A DNA stretch of 64,000 nucleotides, from the NCBI RefSeq assembly GCF_025716875.1, contig NZ_JAOVZB010000001.1, positions 372,001 to 436,000 on the forward strand. The letters are read 5' to 3'. Within the stretch, counting starts at the first letter, position 1. Every line of letters starts with the position of its first letter. The notes below the pieces were generated by a model. It did no database searches. It was given only the letters and a program-made list of their open reading frames with translations, and had not been told where the DNA came from. Shown one piece after another: positions 36,967-46,677 of the stretch. The stretch is from Marinomonas sargassi. GTDB taxonomy: Bacteria > Pseudomonadota > Gammaproteobacteria > Pseudomonadales > Marinomonadaceae. A program made the position numbers and the translations under genes.

Positions 36967-38295
36967 CTATATACCTTTTCGCCCCAATACAACAAAAGCA
37001 GTACGAATTATGGTCTCAATTTCTAACCAAATACTCCAATGCTTAATATAGTAAAGGTCGTACATTAATTTCTGACGAGAGTCTTCAGTATTAGCACCGT
37101 AAGGATAAAGAACCTGAGCCCAACCAGTAATTCCAGGACTAACTAAATGGCGCTCATTATAATAAGGTATTTCTTCTTCTAATTGATCAGTAAACACCTT
37201 ACGTTCTGGCCTTGGGCCAACAAAGTGTAGATCCCCAATTATAACATTCCACAATTGAGGTAATTCATCAATGCGAGTTTTACGCATAAATGCTCCAAAA
37301 GCATATGCTCTTGGGTCATCCGCCTTGGCAAATTGCGCACCATTTTTTTCTGCATCAAGATGCATAGACCGGAATTTATAAATTGTATGTTCCTGACCAG
37401 AAAGGCCCACCCTTTTCTGCGAAAAAATAACAGGTCCAGGAGATTCACGTCTTATTTTCAAGACAGCGTATAGCATCACAGGGGAAGTAAGTAGAGCTAT
37501 AATCACGGAAGCAGATATATCTAACAACCTTTTAAGAAGAAAGTTAATACGACTGTATGAGCAAATACGGTCTAAATAAGCTAACTCTGTGGATTCATAA
37601 GGGATATAACATTTACGTAAAAAGCTTTCCATAAAGTGGTGCAAGGCAAGCAAATGAGCCCCTTGTAAGTCTAAGTGCGTTAACGCTTTAATTAAATCGG
37701 GTTCCGCCACCTTATCTAAATTCATGACGATAAAATCAGGGGGCTTAGATGCGACGGCACTTTTTACAGCAAGAACATCATAATCGACAATAGTACGGAG
37801 TTGAATATTGTGTCTTTTCAACTGCGCAAGTTCAAATTTATTAAAAGCATAACCATTGCCTAATACAAGAACATCTGTACTGCCACGAGATGCAGACCGA
37901 CTTTTCCTATTTATAAAAAATTTGAATAGAAAAACTGCCATGGGAGTGATAACTCCCCATATAATGATGACGGCTTGATTGTAAATAAATACCGTACCAT
38001 TTAGATAAGCAAAAAAAGATATAGCAAGAATACTAGAAGCCCAAGCTTTAAAAGTGACTTCAAGTTTCTTCGCTATTGAACGTTCAAGTGAACGACTGTA
38101 ACCACGTAAAGCCATAGTTGATAAAAGAAGTAATACGCCTGCACAAGTCCCAAGCCAAGCATAAATTGTTTTCCAAGGCTGATCACCCAAGATGAATTGC
38201 CAGCATAGTAAAGTCACTAAAGGTAAACACAGGTCAACAATACGATAAGCCCAAAGAACACGTCTTGATTGATATCTGGGAATGTTTTTCTGCAC
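36967..38295 (-). CDS. Polyprenyl-phosphate glycosyl-1-phosphate transferase (initiating enzyme)
   Basis: The N-terminal half has about four membrane segments and a soluble Rossmann-like region (STDVLVLGNGYAFNKFEL). The C-terminal catalytic half has the conserved KRLLDISASVIIALLTSPVML helix, ESPGPVIFSQKRVGLSGQEHTIYKFRSM, RKTRIDELPQLWNVIIGDLHFVGPRPE and SPGITGWAQV, as in WcaJ/WbaP enzymes. It places the first sugar phosphate on undecaprenyl phosphate, in the inner membrane. The sugar (glucose or galactose) cannot be told from sequence. Its presence shows that the cluster builds lipid-linked repeat units. Confidence 0.93.
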   Translation of the reverse strand: MQKNIPRYQSRRVLWAYRIVDLCLPLVTLLCWQFILGDQPWKTIYAWLGTCAGVLLLLSTMALRGYSRSLERSIAKKLEVTFKAWASSILAISFFAYLNGTVFIYNQAVIIIWGVITPMAVFLFKFFINRKSRSASRGSTDVLVLGNGYAFNKFELAQLKRHNIQLRTIVDYDVLAVKSAVASKPPDFIVMNLDKVAEPDLIKALTHLDLQGAHLLALHHFMESFLRKCYIPYESTELAYLDRICSYSRINFLLKRLLDISASVIIALLTSPVMLYAVLKIRRESPGPVIFSQKRVGLSGQEHTIYKFRSMHLDAEKNGAQFAKADDPRAYAFGAFMRKTRIDELPQLWNVIIGDLHFVGPRPERKVFTDQLEEEIPYYNERHLVSPGITGWAQVLYPYGANTEDSRQKLMYDLYYIKHWSIWLEIETIIRTAFVVLGRKGI

Positions 38296-38350
38296 TATAT
38301 AGCCTACCTTATAAGTTAATTAAATTTATCAAAATGAATTTTACACATTC

Positions 38351-39220
38351 TTAATAAATGCCAAAAAGAAGAACGATAAAAAGCACAACGTTATCTCTAG
38401 TACGACGACGGAATAAACTAGCGTTAGCACACCTAAAAAAGTAACTATCTAGATGTTTTGATAGGTAAGGATCAACTAATTCTAAAATACTTTTCACTTG
38501 CCCTCGGTACCAGTGATTTTTTATTAAACGCAGTCTCTTTTTGTATGCTTGAAAACCATCGTTAATTCCAACCTGATTACTATCATGTTGTCTATAAAGC
38601 ATTAAGGGTTGGTCGTCGATATGCCATTTAAAGCCGTGCTTTCGACAGAAAGCATAAGCAAGCCAATCATGTAAAGCAACACGCTTTGTTAAGTCATTTG
38701 TATCACGAATAAACCCTTGAAGAGCTTCAGCAGATTTTTCATTAAAAACATACGTGCAACCGGGACCGGCCGCCTCAAAGAAATGATCAAACTTTTTCTG
38801 GGGATAAGACTTTTTAATGAGCTGCTGCCTTCCATCTGACCAGAAAGCTAAAACATCAGAAGAATATACATCACATATTTTGGCTGATAATAGCGAGCAA
38901 GCTCTTTCTAGCTTGTTATCTAACCAAATATCATCTTGGTCTGAAAAAGAAATATAGTCAAAACCATGAAAGTTAACATCTCGAATAAGACGATAAAAAT
39001 TGGCTCCTGCACCACCAAACCGTTCACCGTAGGGTAATAAATAAACATTGTTCAATTTTTCAGCTAGCTCTCGAGCCCAAACATCAGTCCCATCAGAAGA
39101 TAAATCAACACTAATAAATAAACTCACACTAACACTCTTTTGAGATAGAATGCTGTTAACTTGATCCTCGATCCATTCCATTCCATTGTAAGCGGCAAGT
39201 AGAACAGCTACTTTACACAT
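38351..39220 (-). CDS. Family 2 glycosyltransferase (rhamnosyltransferase-like)
   Basis: The GT-A fold is seen in AVLLAAYNGMEWIEDQVNSIL, the donor region SFSDQDDIWLDNKLERA and the late HDWLAYAFC and YRQHDSNQVG motifs. The DQDDIW and YRQH motifs are common in the dTDP-rhamnosyltransferase subgroup of GT2, and the rfbABCD genes downstream supply that donor. The 289 residues carry a hydrophobic C-terminal tail. Confidence 0.82.
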   Translation of the reverse strand: MCKVAVLLAAYNGMEWIEDQVNSILSQKSVSVSLFISVDLSSDGTDVWARELAEKLNNVYLLPYGERFGGAGANFYRLIRDVNFHGFDYISFSDQDDIWLDNKLERACSLLSAKICDVYSSDVLAFWSDGRQQLIKKSYPQKKFDHFFEAAGPGCTYVFNEKSAEALQGFIRDTNDLTKRVALHDWLAYAFCRKHGFKWHIDDQPLMLYRQHDSNQVGINDGFQAYKKRLRLIKNHWYRGQVKSILELVDPYLSKHLDSYFFRCANASLFRRRTRDNVVLFIVLLFGIY

Positions 39221-39383
39221 AATTTTTCACCTATTATAAAACATAAAAACTTAATTATACGATAGATTAAGACATACATTTTTTGCCGACAATAGCATTC
39301 TACACATTATTATAAGCAAACCAAAACAGCTAATTACCAATAGATAAGCCTTAAAAAATTATAGAACGTGGTTAACTAAGTCC

Positions 39384-40265
39384 TTACCTCATTTTAGATT
39401 GAATCTCATTAAAATTTCTTGGGAATTTTTTAATGATGTATTTCCCCCAAAAAAAAGCAACTTTCCCAGCCCAATAGAGTTTAAATAAAAGCTTTATTTT
39501 ATATAGGAAACGGTAGTGAAATGCTGCCTTCTTTAATTCATTAGGATCCATGTAAGCTGAAAATAAAGAAAAACACTTTATTTTACTATGAAGAGATTGA
39601 AGATCTGAAGAAGTTATTTTTTTGTATTTCCTCCAGCCTAAATGCTTCGCCTGATATACATCTACAGTTCTAAAAACATAATAATAAGGTTTGACCAATG
39701 ATGCATGACCTGGATAAATTAAAAATTCATCATGCACGAATAAGTCGGATCGATATATTGCAATGGTTGTATCTACCGGAGCTAAAACAAAGTTAGAATA
39801 TTTCTTCCCCTTTAGATAACGTAACTCATCCTTATAAGCTTTAGCAAGATTAGGAGATTTTTTCAAGTTACTAATATCTAAACCCAAGCCGATTTTGCCA
39901 ATGAAAAATTTATTATTTAATGAATCAGTTAAAAAACTCAACCAACAAACACCATCTTTTCTCAGGGGAACAACGATATCTCCATCTGTAAGAACGTAGT
40001 AATTTCTATCTAGATGTTCAGACCCCTTCACATAAGCCAAACCTAAATTGAAACCAAGAATCCAATTGTTTTTATCGTTATATATAACTTTATGTTCAAC
40101 AGAGATATCCTTTAAAATCTCTAATTGATCAGAAGACTTTGAATTATTATCGACAATAATTATTTCAAATGGATAGTCTGTTCGGTTAACAATAGAATCA
40201 ACACAAATTTTGAGAAAACCAGGTTCGTCTCGAGTCAAAATAATAATCGGAATCTTTTTAATCAA
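39384..40265 (-). CDS. Family 2 glycosyltransferase
   Basis: A GT-A sugar transferase with IPIIILTRDEPGFLKICVDSI and EIIIVDNNSKS at the start. The DxD-like metal site is probably LTDGDIVVP near residue 95. The GT ORF is open to a TTG at 40271, but the TTG of residue 3 (40265) lies seven bases after AGGA and is more likely, giving 293 residues. It overlaps the end of the upstream GT gene by eight bases. The donor and acceptor are unknown. Confidence 0.78.
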   Translation of the reverse strand: MIKKIPIIILTRDEPGFLKICVDSIVNRTDYPFEIIIVDNNSKSSDQLEILKDISVEHKVIYNDKNNWILGFNLGLAYVKGSEHLDRNYYVLTDGDIVVPLRKDGVCWLSFLTDSLNNKFFIGKIGLGLDISNLKKSPNLAKAYKDELRYLKGKKYSNFVLAPVDTTIAIYRSDLFVHDEFLIYPGHASLVKPYYYVFRTVDVYQAKHLGWRKYKKITSSDLQSLHSKIKCFSLFSAYMDPNELKKAAFHYRFLYKIKLLFKLYWAGKVAFFWGKYIIKKFPRNFNEIQSKMR

Positions 40266-41259
40266 AATCAAATCCTTTATTCTTTTTTAGAGGAAAAACA
40301 AAAAAAACAAAAAATAAAGCTAAAACATAAATAAAAAAGAACTTACACCCTTTAAAAGATCTTAATAAAATATCAAAATTAAAAATATCTAAATAGGTAT
40401 GAAATATTATTTTCTCATATTTCAAAGCATTATATGATAACAACACATTTTCCTTAAAATCAATATATTTATAGTTCTTAAAATCAACATCAGACAAAAA
40501 ATCTTTATATTTAATCATATAAAAGTCGAGAACTTTAAATAGATCTTTTCGCACAACCCTTCTCCTTAAATTTTTATAAGAAAAACTGTTATTTGAAAGT
40601 CGGTAATGTATAAGCGGCTTATTAATGACCATCAAGTCCGCTTTCTCTGCTAATCTAAACCAAACCCCAACATCAGAGGCTGTATCAAAGTTAGAAAAAG
40701 ACCAAACAGATATATACTTTCTATAAATAGAAGTTTTAGCCATGGCGGTTGGGCATATAAGAAAATTCTCATTACTAATTGTCAGCTTAAGTAATTCAAT
40801 TAAACTCAGCCTTACGCATGCTTTACTTTTAAGTGACTTTGGGTAAAAATTTCTACCAATAATTTTGGAGGACGAATCGATCAAATTAGAATTAGTAAAG
40901 ACAGCACTGACATTTTCATGCTTGCTTAAAACTGCTACCTGCTCTTCAACTATAGTAGACATATAAACATCATCCGAATGATAAATAGCAGAAAATTCAC
41001 CTTCCATGTTCTCTATACATCTTGTGAAATTAGCCTCTCCACCTATATTATATTCACTTTTATATACCTTTATATTCGAATATTTCCTTGCATACTGATT
41101 AAGAATTTCCAAACTTAAATCAGTCGACGCATTATCAAAAACTTTAATTAATATATTACTATAAGTCTGAGAAAGTAAACTATCCAATGTTTCAGACAAA
41201 GTTGCCTCATTGTTAAAATTTGGCATACATATACACACTAAAGGCTTATCACAAAACAC
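40258..41259 (-). CDS. Family 2 glycosyltransferase, intact paralogue of the decayed copy
   Basis: GT-A motifs are VCICMPNFNNEATLSETLDSLLSQTY, IKVFDNASTD and the metal-binding AIYHSDDVYMS. GGAGG stands six bases before a GTG at 41259, so I use that start (333 residues) and not the TTG at 41274, which lies against the stop of the previous gene. A clearly related but broken copy lies at 42508-43205. Confidence 0.85.
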   Translation of the reverse strand: MFCDKPLVCICMPNFNNEATLSETLDSLLSQTYSNILIKVFDNASTDLSLEILNQYARKYSNIKVYKSEYNIGGEANFTRCIENMEGEFSAIYHSDDVYMSTIVEEQVAVLSKHENVSAVFTNSNLIDSSSKIIGRNFYPKSLKSKACVRLSLIELLKLTISNENFLICPTAMAKTSIYRKYISVWSFSNFDTASDVGVWFRLAEKADLMVINKPLIHYRLSNNSFSYKNLRRRVVRKDLFKVLDFYMIKYKDFLSDVDFKNYKYIDFKENVLLSYNALKYEKIIFHTYLDIFNFDILLRSFKGCKFFFIYVLALFFVFFVFPLKKNKGFDFD

Positions 41260-41274
41260 AAAACACCTCCACAA

Positions 41275-42423
41275 CTACGATAGTTTAAAGCCAATAAATA
41301 TCAACTGAAGAAAAACAAAAAAATTAACATGAAAAATAAAAAACATTATTTTATATCTTGAATAAAAATAACTAAAAAACAGAATCAAAAATGGAATTAC
41401 AAATATGTAATACTTTGCATTAGAGTAGCCTGGCAATAGAATTGGATAATTAACAACCAAAGAAACTCCTGCTAAGAAAAAAGAAAAGTCTTCATTAAAA
41501 TAAGGCCTACCCTTCAAAAAGCTAACACATTTAAAAACCTTGAAGACAAAAAAAACAGAAAATAAAAATATTGATATATATGGAATAAAAAATAACGTCT
41601 TAGAGTTTGGCAGCATAAAAACCAACGACATGAAGGTTATAACTGGTCGAAGTACTAAAGGGTATTTGTCATTGATATCATAGATAGTTGTATAATGCTC
41701 ATATATAACTGAAGCTTTACTTCCAATAACAGGGAGAAATGAAAGTAATTTTATAAACTCCATCTTTACAACAAGTGAGAACAAAATCGAAAGTAAAAGG
41801 AAAAGTATAGATACCCTGATACTATATTTATTAGTCAAAAACTTATAAAAAAGGAAAACAAACAAAAAGGAAAAATAAACAATAGAATTCCCAAAATCAA
41901 TAAAAAAGACCAGAAAGCCTATAGTAAACAAAACTATAATGGAACGCCTAAACAGTATAGAAAATAAACTCAACAATAAAGTGAATTGTTCCTCTGCGAG
42001 CAGCCCTAAATGTAGCCAAACACTAGGAAAAATCATCGACAAAAACAAAATTTCTGAAGACAATGAAAACTCCCCCCTAATTAAAGGGGATTGAAAACGA
42101 AAATAAAAAACAGAAAAAACATAAACCATAAAAAAAGTAAACAGGATCAAAAAAAAAGTCCAATTCACTCGAAAAAATTTCATTGAAGCACTTTCGACTT
42201 CTGAACTTAACCAGTCATAATATAAAAAGAAAAAATCAAAATAGCCAAAAGGATTTATAATACTTTTATCCGAGTACAATATTGAATTCACTCTAAACTG
42301 GAAGTCTGCCTCATCCCCATAAGGCAAAAGAACCCGAGCTAATGCGATCAAAAAGTAATAACAGAAAACAAATAAAAGAACATTCCATAGTGATTTAGAA
42401 GATATCAAAAACCATAACTCCAC
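41275..42423 (-). CDS. Polytopic membrane protein, candidate O-polysaccharide polymerase (Wzy)
   Basis: The 382 residues are almost entirely hydrophobic, with about ten membrane segments, and contain the loop EHYTTIYDINDKYPLV between segments. Poor conservation, many Phe residues and location beside wzx and GT genes are the usual marks of a Wzy. No motif proves it. The start is a GTG (42423) with no good ribosome-binding site, so the N-terminus is uncertain. Confidence 0.6.
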   Translation of the reverse strand: MELWFLISSKSLWNVLLFVFCYYFLIALARVLLPYGDEADFQFRVNSILYSDKSIINPFGYFDFFFLYYDWLSSEVESASMKFFRVNWTFFLILFTFFMVYVFSVFYFRFQSPLIRGEFSLSSEILFLSMIFPSVWLHLGLLAEEQFTLLLSLFSILFRRSIIVLFTIGFLVFFIDFGNSIVYFSFLFVFLFYKFLTNKYSIRVSILFLLLSILFSLVVKMEFIKLLSFLPVIGSKASVIYEHYTTIYDINDKYPLVLRPVITFMSLVFMLPNSKTLFFIPYISIFLFSVFFVFKVFKCVSFLKGRPYFNEDFSFFLAGVSLVVNYPILLPGYSNAKYYIFVIPFLILFFSYFYSRYKIMFFIFHVNFFVFLQLIFIGFKLS

Positions 42424-43209
42424 TTAAAAAAAGAAAATATATAACATCATTTTCTCTTTGATCTGCTCATAATAAATAATTAAAGACAAGCCTAACTCTA
42501 TATTTTCTTATAAACAATAATTCAGATAGAATTCCCAAATAAAAAAATCGAGGCTAGATAGGTCTTTATCATTAAGAAAATTTAAGAGATGCAATTTCAT
42601 CAATAACACCGAAGAAAACTTCCTCAAGTACACATCTAAATCTACATTTTTAAAAACCAAGAATATACTAGGTTACAACACCCTTTATATATATCGATTC
42701 TAAAAAAACATCAAAAAATTTAATCACATTACTTTTATAAACTATGAACTTCAGCAAACCAACCTTACTTTTGATTTCATATAGTCCTTCATAAAAACTT
42801 AAATTTGAAGAACCATACAACATAAAGTCAATGTTTTTATAGAGTCATATTTATAAACATTTGAACTAACAGAAAAATTAGTTTCTAATTCTAAATAGAA
42901 ATCTGCAAATTCTACTATAGTTGTCATATAAATATCATCTGAGTAAAATGTCGAACAATTTCACGCCCACACACCTGGTGAAATCAGTCTAGCTACCTAT
43001 ATTCTTTTAATTTACGAACACACCTATATAGCTATACTTATTTTCATACAATCAAAAAACCAAGTTTTAATCCATCAACACCTTATAAAAAATTTAATTT
43101 TGATATTCTTATAGGTTTGCGATACTCAGCTATCGTCGTTTCATTATTAAAGTTCGGTATACATATAAAAAACCAAAGGCTGATCTAACCCATAAAACAC
43201 CTACCAATA
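42424..43209. other. 786-bp AT-rich region between wzy candidate and wzx
   Basis: No intact gene. Most of it is taken up by the remnants of a broken glycosyltransferase gene (see the pseudogene entry). The remaining bases, 42424-42507, show nothing else. Confidence 0.7.
42508..43205 (-). pseudogene. Decayed GT2 glycosyltransferase
   Basis: On the minus strand the start region (about 43200-43090) reads CIPNFNNETTIAEY after a TAG, closely matching CMPNFNNEATLSET of the intact gene at 40258-41259. A second block near 42960-42895 reads FYSDDIYMTTIVEF against IYHSDDVYMSTIVEE, also with matching bases. Later blocks (about 42826-42668 and 42654-42508) are open stretches of about 50 residues with good coding character but different frames. 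Stops and frame changes between the blocks show decay. I see no transposase remnants. Confidence 0.8.
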
Positions 43210-44649
43210 CTAAATTATTTTTTCTTCTAAAAACCTTTTTAAAGGTTTAGAAATCTTAAGGTAATAAATAATAAACAGCAAAGCTCCACAACCTAGGGAA
43301 AATAGATAATAAATCGAAGAGAAAACTGTCAAAGCTGAATTAGATTTCACATAAAAAACATAAATCACGACTAAAAAAAGGAACGAACTCATATAGAAAA
43401 TTGACCGCCAATTTACTTTATACGAAATCAAGCGCCTCATTTGAAAAAACATGGATACAAAAAACAACACGCTTGAAATAAAAATTGAAAAAACAAAGGT
43501 ATGCATGTCAAATTCAAAATAACCAGAAACTATAACACTCACCAGCATAATTATTGCATAAAGAAAATAAGGCAATATTAACATTTTAGTTTTACGTTTT
43601 ACTTGTACTGCGTGACCGATTACATTCGAAGAGACCCTAACAAGCTCTACAATAACTGCAAAATAAAAAAAGTCTTTGGCTGAATGGTACTGAGAGTCAA
43701 CAAGTAAATAGATTATTTGATTAGCACCCAGCATCATTATTGCACTCAAAAAAATGTACAAGGGTATAAGAGTGTTTACAAAATCAGATAGCGCACTTTG
43801 CAACTTAATTCCATCTGTTATATCTGATGAAGCTCGATAATAGTAAGGGTGAAGGAATTGCATAGCGATGGTTTCTACAATCGACCATAATGCCGTGGCT
43901 ACCTGGAAGCCTACAACAAAAAAAGCTAAAGCAGCTAATCCCCAATAATATTCAACGAAAAATCTATATCCATTCTGAGAAAACCACATAAAAAATGTCG
44001 CGAAAGAAAGCGGTAAACAAAATGAAACAAACACTTTCCTTGTAATCAATACACTTTTTTCTTTTTTCGCTATTGGCATGAATTTTCTTAGTGAATATTT
44101 TGACCCTAAAATCCCCAAAAACATACCAATGGCTTGTCCAAGTAACCAAGCGTGTGCACTAGGTTCAAAATAAATGATGAAAAGCGTTGAACTTACTGTA
44201 GCCATAACCACTGTTATAATAGACCAAACTACCGATGCAATCCTAGCATCCAGCATATTTAAAAGTGGCACCAAAGTGTTATTCCAGTTAACAGACCAAA
44301 CCACAATTAACAAAGCAAATGCTGAAATCAGTAAACTTTCAATCGTTTCTGACATAATTAAAAATAGCAATAAAGCAGCGATTAAAGATACGACAAACAA
44401 ATATATACGATAAGAATTTAGACGAGAGAATAATGAACCTTCATCATACCACTTGTGTGTATTCACATTTAAATACTGCCCAACAGGGTTAACAAGAATT
44501 AATCCACACATAGATTGAATAACTACTAATAGGCTCAATTCACCATATCTCTCTGGAGGCATATAGTGTGTCATAATACGCAACGCAAATAAACCAGCTA
44601 CCGCGACAAAAAACCGGCCAAAAATAATTAAAGCCAACTCATTCTTCAA
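43210..44649 (-). CDS. wzx: Wzx-type polysaccharide flippase
   Basis: This is a 479-residue protein with about 12 membrane segments that resembles the MATE/PST flippases that move lipid-linked repeat units across the inner membrane. The start MKNELALIIFGRFFVAVAGLFALRIMTHYMPPERYGELSLL is typical of Wzx, with the first helix followed by a GEL-type turn. The TTG start has AGAG seven bases before it and overlaps the end of the fucosyltransferase-like gene by 11 bases. Confidence 0.85.
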   Translation of the reverse strand: MKNELALIIFGRFFVAVAGLFALRIMTHYMPPERYGELSLLVVIQSMCGLILVNPVGQYLNVNTHKWYDEGSLFSRLNSYRIYLFVVSLIAALLLFLIMSETIESLLISAFALLIVVWSVNWNNTLVPLLNMLDARIASVVWSIITVVMATVSSTLFIIYFEPSAHAWLLGQAIGMFLGILGSKYSLRKFMPIAKKEKSVLITRKVFVSFCLPLSFATFFMWFSQNGYRFFVEYYWGLAALAFFVVGFQVATALWSIVETIAMQFLHPYYYRASSDITDGIKLQSALSDFVNTLIPLYIFLSAIMMLGANQIIYLLVDSQYHSAKDFFYFAVIVELVRVSSNVIGHAVQVKRKTKMLILPYFLYAIIMLVSVIVSGYFEFDMHTFVFSIFISSVLFFVSMFFQMRRLISYKVNWRSIFYMSSFLFLVVIYVFYVKSNSALTVFSSIYYLFSLGCGALLFIIYYLKISKPLKRFLEEKII

Positions 44650-45658
44650 TTTTATTCTCTTTTAAAACAACATCAGTAACTTTGTTAACAAAATATTCCG
44701 CTGAGAATTTAAAGCAAGCATTACTTCTCAAGAATTCGTTTATACTTGCCAAATAGCCGTCATATGCAGCTTCAGGCATACTACTAATATGACAATACAT
44801 TTCATTTAAACTTTCAAATTGATTAAAATCGATAAAACAATTACTTGGGATATGTTCTTCAATATTGTTTGCTCCCCAATATATCGGAATGCAGCCAGAA
44901 AAAAAGCAGTCAAATATTTTTTCCGTAATATAACCAGGTATATCTCTAGCATTTTCAAAACAGATTGCAAACTTATACTGCTCCAATACCTCTCTCTTAG
45001 CTTCAACTTTTCCTTTATAAGAAGAGTAAGTTGGAGCCAAAATTTTACATATAGGTCTAATTCGATTGAGGATTCTGATATACTTTGGTCCTGTGAATCG
45101 ATAAGCATCCCAACCAATTCCATAGAATTCAAAATCTTCCGGATGATTTTCTTCAAACCAACGTATCACTTGCACTCTCTTCGAATATAATTCTAAAGGG
45201 TGTGCAGATTTTTTATTACCAGCTATTAGGGTGCAAAGCTTCAGTTGATTATTTTTTTTCTGTGGAAAGGAAATTGTATTAGGAAAATTGAATTTTATAT
45301 ATTGATCATTACTTACATAAGCATCATTCCACGTGAACACTTTTTTAAAAAAACTATGCTTATTGACATCCCAATTATCGGGCCTAATCAATTCACTTTC
45401 AAATAAAAGTAAATAAGATTTCTCCACTATACTTTTCAAAGGAAAGCTTCTTGGCATTTCGTTGTATAATACAATATCTGAAGTAGATGGGTCATGAATA
45501 TCTGAAGTGGCTAACAAATAGCCTTTCTCATAAAGCTTATCCTTTAACAATGAATATGGGTATAAGCAATCATCTCTATTTGAAATTTTATCATTCAAAT
45601 CAAATAATCTATTATTATTATAGTAATCACTGGACATCACAATAGAAGCTTTTTTCAT
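44639..45658 (-). CDS. Family 10 (fucosyltransferase-type) glycosyltransferase
   Basis: The GT10 signature is clear in YKFAICFENARDIPGYITEKIFDCFFSGCIPIYWGA, the C-terminal GDP-fucose-binding lobe, in a 339-residue protein without a membrane segment. GT10 enzymes add alpha-1,3 fucose. This cluster makes GDP-L-colitose (3-deoxy-L-fucose) and has no separate fucose synthase, so I infer that the true donor is GDP-colitose. It overlaps its neighbours by 11 and 4 bases. Confidence 0.85.
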   Translation of the reverse strand: MKKASIVMSSDYYNNNRLFDLNDKISNRDDCLYPYSLLKDKLYEKGYLLATSDIHDPSTSDIVLYNEMPRSFPLKSIVEKSYLLLFESELIRPDNWDVNKHSFFKKVFTWNDAYVSNDQYIKFNFPNTISFPQKKNNQLKLCTLIAGNKKSAHPLELYSKRVQVIRWFEENHPEDFEFYGIGWDAYRFTGPKYIRILNRIRPICKILAPTYSSYKGKVEAKREVLEQYKFAICFENARDIPGYITEKIFDCFFSGCIPIYWGANNIEEHIPSNCFIDFNQFESLNEMYCHISSMPEAAYDGYLASINEFLRSNACFKFSAEYFVNKVTDVVLKENKIEE

Positions 45659-46677
45659 GAAACAACCTCAAAAATGTCTTTAAAGCGATTTATATAACCG
45701 TGGTTTGCTCTAGCTGTCCTAGTCCCCATTTCCTTCATCAACTCTCTCTTCTCATTATTTTCTAGGTAATACTGTATCTGGGTAAATGCGTCGTCAGGGG
45801 AACTATAACAAGCAATGTTTTCACCTATATCAAAGTAGTTTTCAAGACTCGGTACATATTCTGTCAATTGAAAGCCGCCAAAGAATGGAATTTCAAAGTT
45901 TCTGGCTTTTATTTGACTGGAATTTTTTACACCTTTCCCTAAAAACATTTTTCCTAAAGAAACAAAGGATCGAGGGTTTGATAACATGTACCTTAAGTCC
46001 CAGGAAAGGCTATTAGATAAATTAAGGTTGATTTTTGATTTTTTAAATAAATCAACCATTCCTTCTGCACTCAATGGTCCATTCGGCCAACCATTACCAT
46101 ATACGGTTACTTTTATACCTTTTTTTTTCAATTCATCAATAAACCATTTCCTATAAGGATGATAACCACCTACAAAAGAAACATCATGAATATACGTTTC
46201 CTTATCGGAACTTTTATTTATATTTAATAAATTGATATGAGCATCGATGGCGGCCCATTGACTGTATACAACATTTTTCTGTCCAATAGCTTTATAGCTA
46301 TTAACTGAAAATTGATCTGTTGTAATACACCAACTGAAATCATTAGCATAATGTCTGCTAAACGATTCAAATCGCCATTGATCATCACCAAACCAATTAA
46401 TAGTTTTAAATTTCTTTTTTAAAGTAAGGAGAGTTTGATGTTCAAACTGATTTTTAAATAAACAGAAAAAAATTAGGTCAGGCTGAAAATCATCTGAAAA
46501 ATCCAGAATATCAACTTGCAGTTTTTCAAGATCATTAAGATAGTGATCATAAAAAAAAGGCTCAACAATGTGCCCTAAAGCTTCCATACTAGTTTTAAAA
46601 CCATCTAAACCAATGTAATTCTTACCTCTGGTTTCTATTCCATAATCAAACTGCAAATCAACATACATTATTTTCAT
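45655..46677 (-). CDS. Glycosyltransferase, GT-B / CgeB-like
   Basis: The 340 residues have the general pattern of group 1 glycosyltransferases of the spore-maturation CgeB type: an N-terminal half with VDIL and DLIFFCLFKNQ, a central DVSFVGGYHPYRKWFIDELKKKGIKVTVYG, and a C-terminal SSQIKARNFEIPFFGGFQLTEYVPSLENYFDIGENIACYSSPDDA donor site. There is an ATG at 46677 and a further ATG three codons on. It overlaps the reductase gene before it by 20 bases. Donor and acceptor are unknown. Confidence 0.78.
   Translation of the reverse strand: MKIMYVDLQFDYGIETRGKNYIGLDGFKTSMEALGHIVEPFFYDHYLNDLEKLQVDILDFSDDFQPDLIFFCLFKNQFEHQTLLTLKKKFKTINWFGDDQWRFESFSRHYANDFSWCITTDQFSVNSYKAIGQKNVVYSQWAAIDAHINLLNINKSSDKETYIHDVSFVGGYHPYRKWFIDELKKKGIKVTVYGNGWPNGPLSAEGMVDLFKKSKINLNLSNSLSWDLRYMLSNPRSFVSLGKMFLGKGVKNSSQIKARNFEIPFFGGFQLTEYVPSLENYFDIGENIACYSSPDDAFTQIQYYLENNEKRELMKEMGTRTARANHGYINRFKDIFEVVS

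Noticed and set aside
42424..43209. A possible insertion-sequence scar beside the broken glycosyltransferase
   Set aside because: I see no terminal inverted repeats, target duplications or transposase remnants; simple decay explains it.
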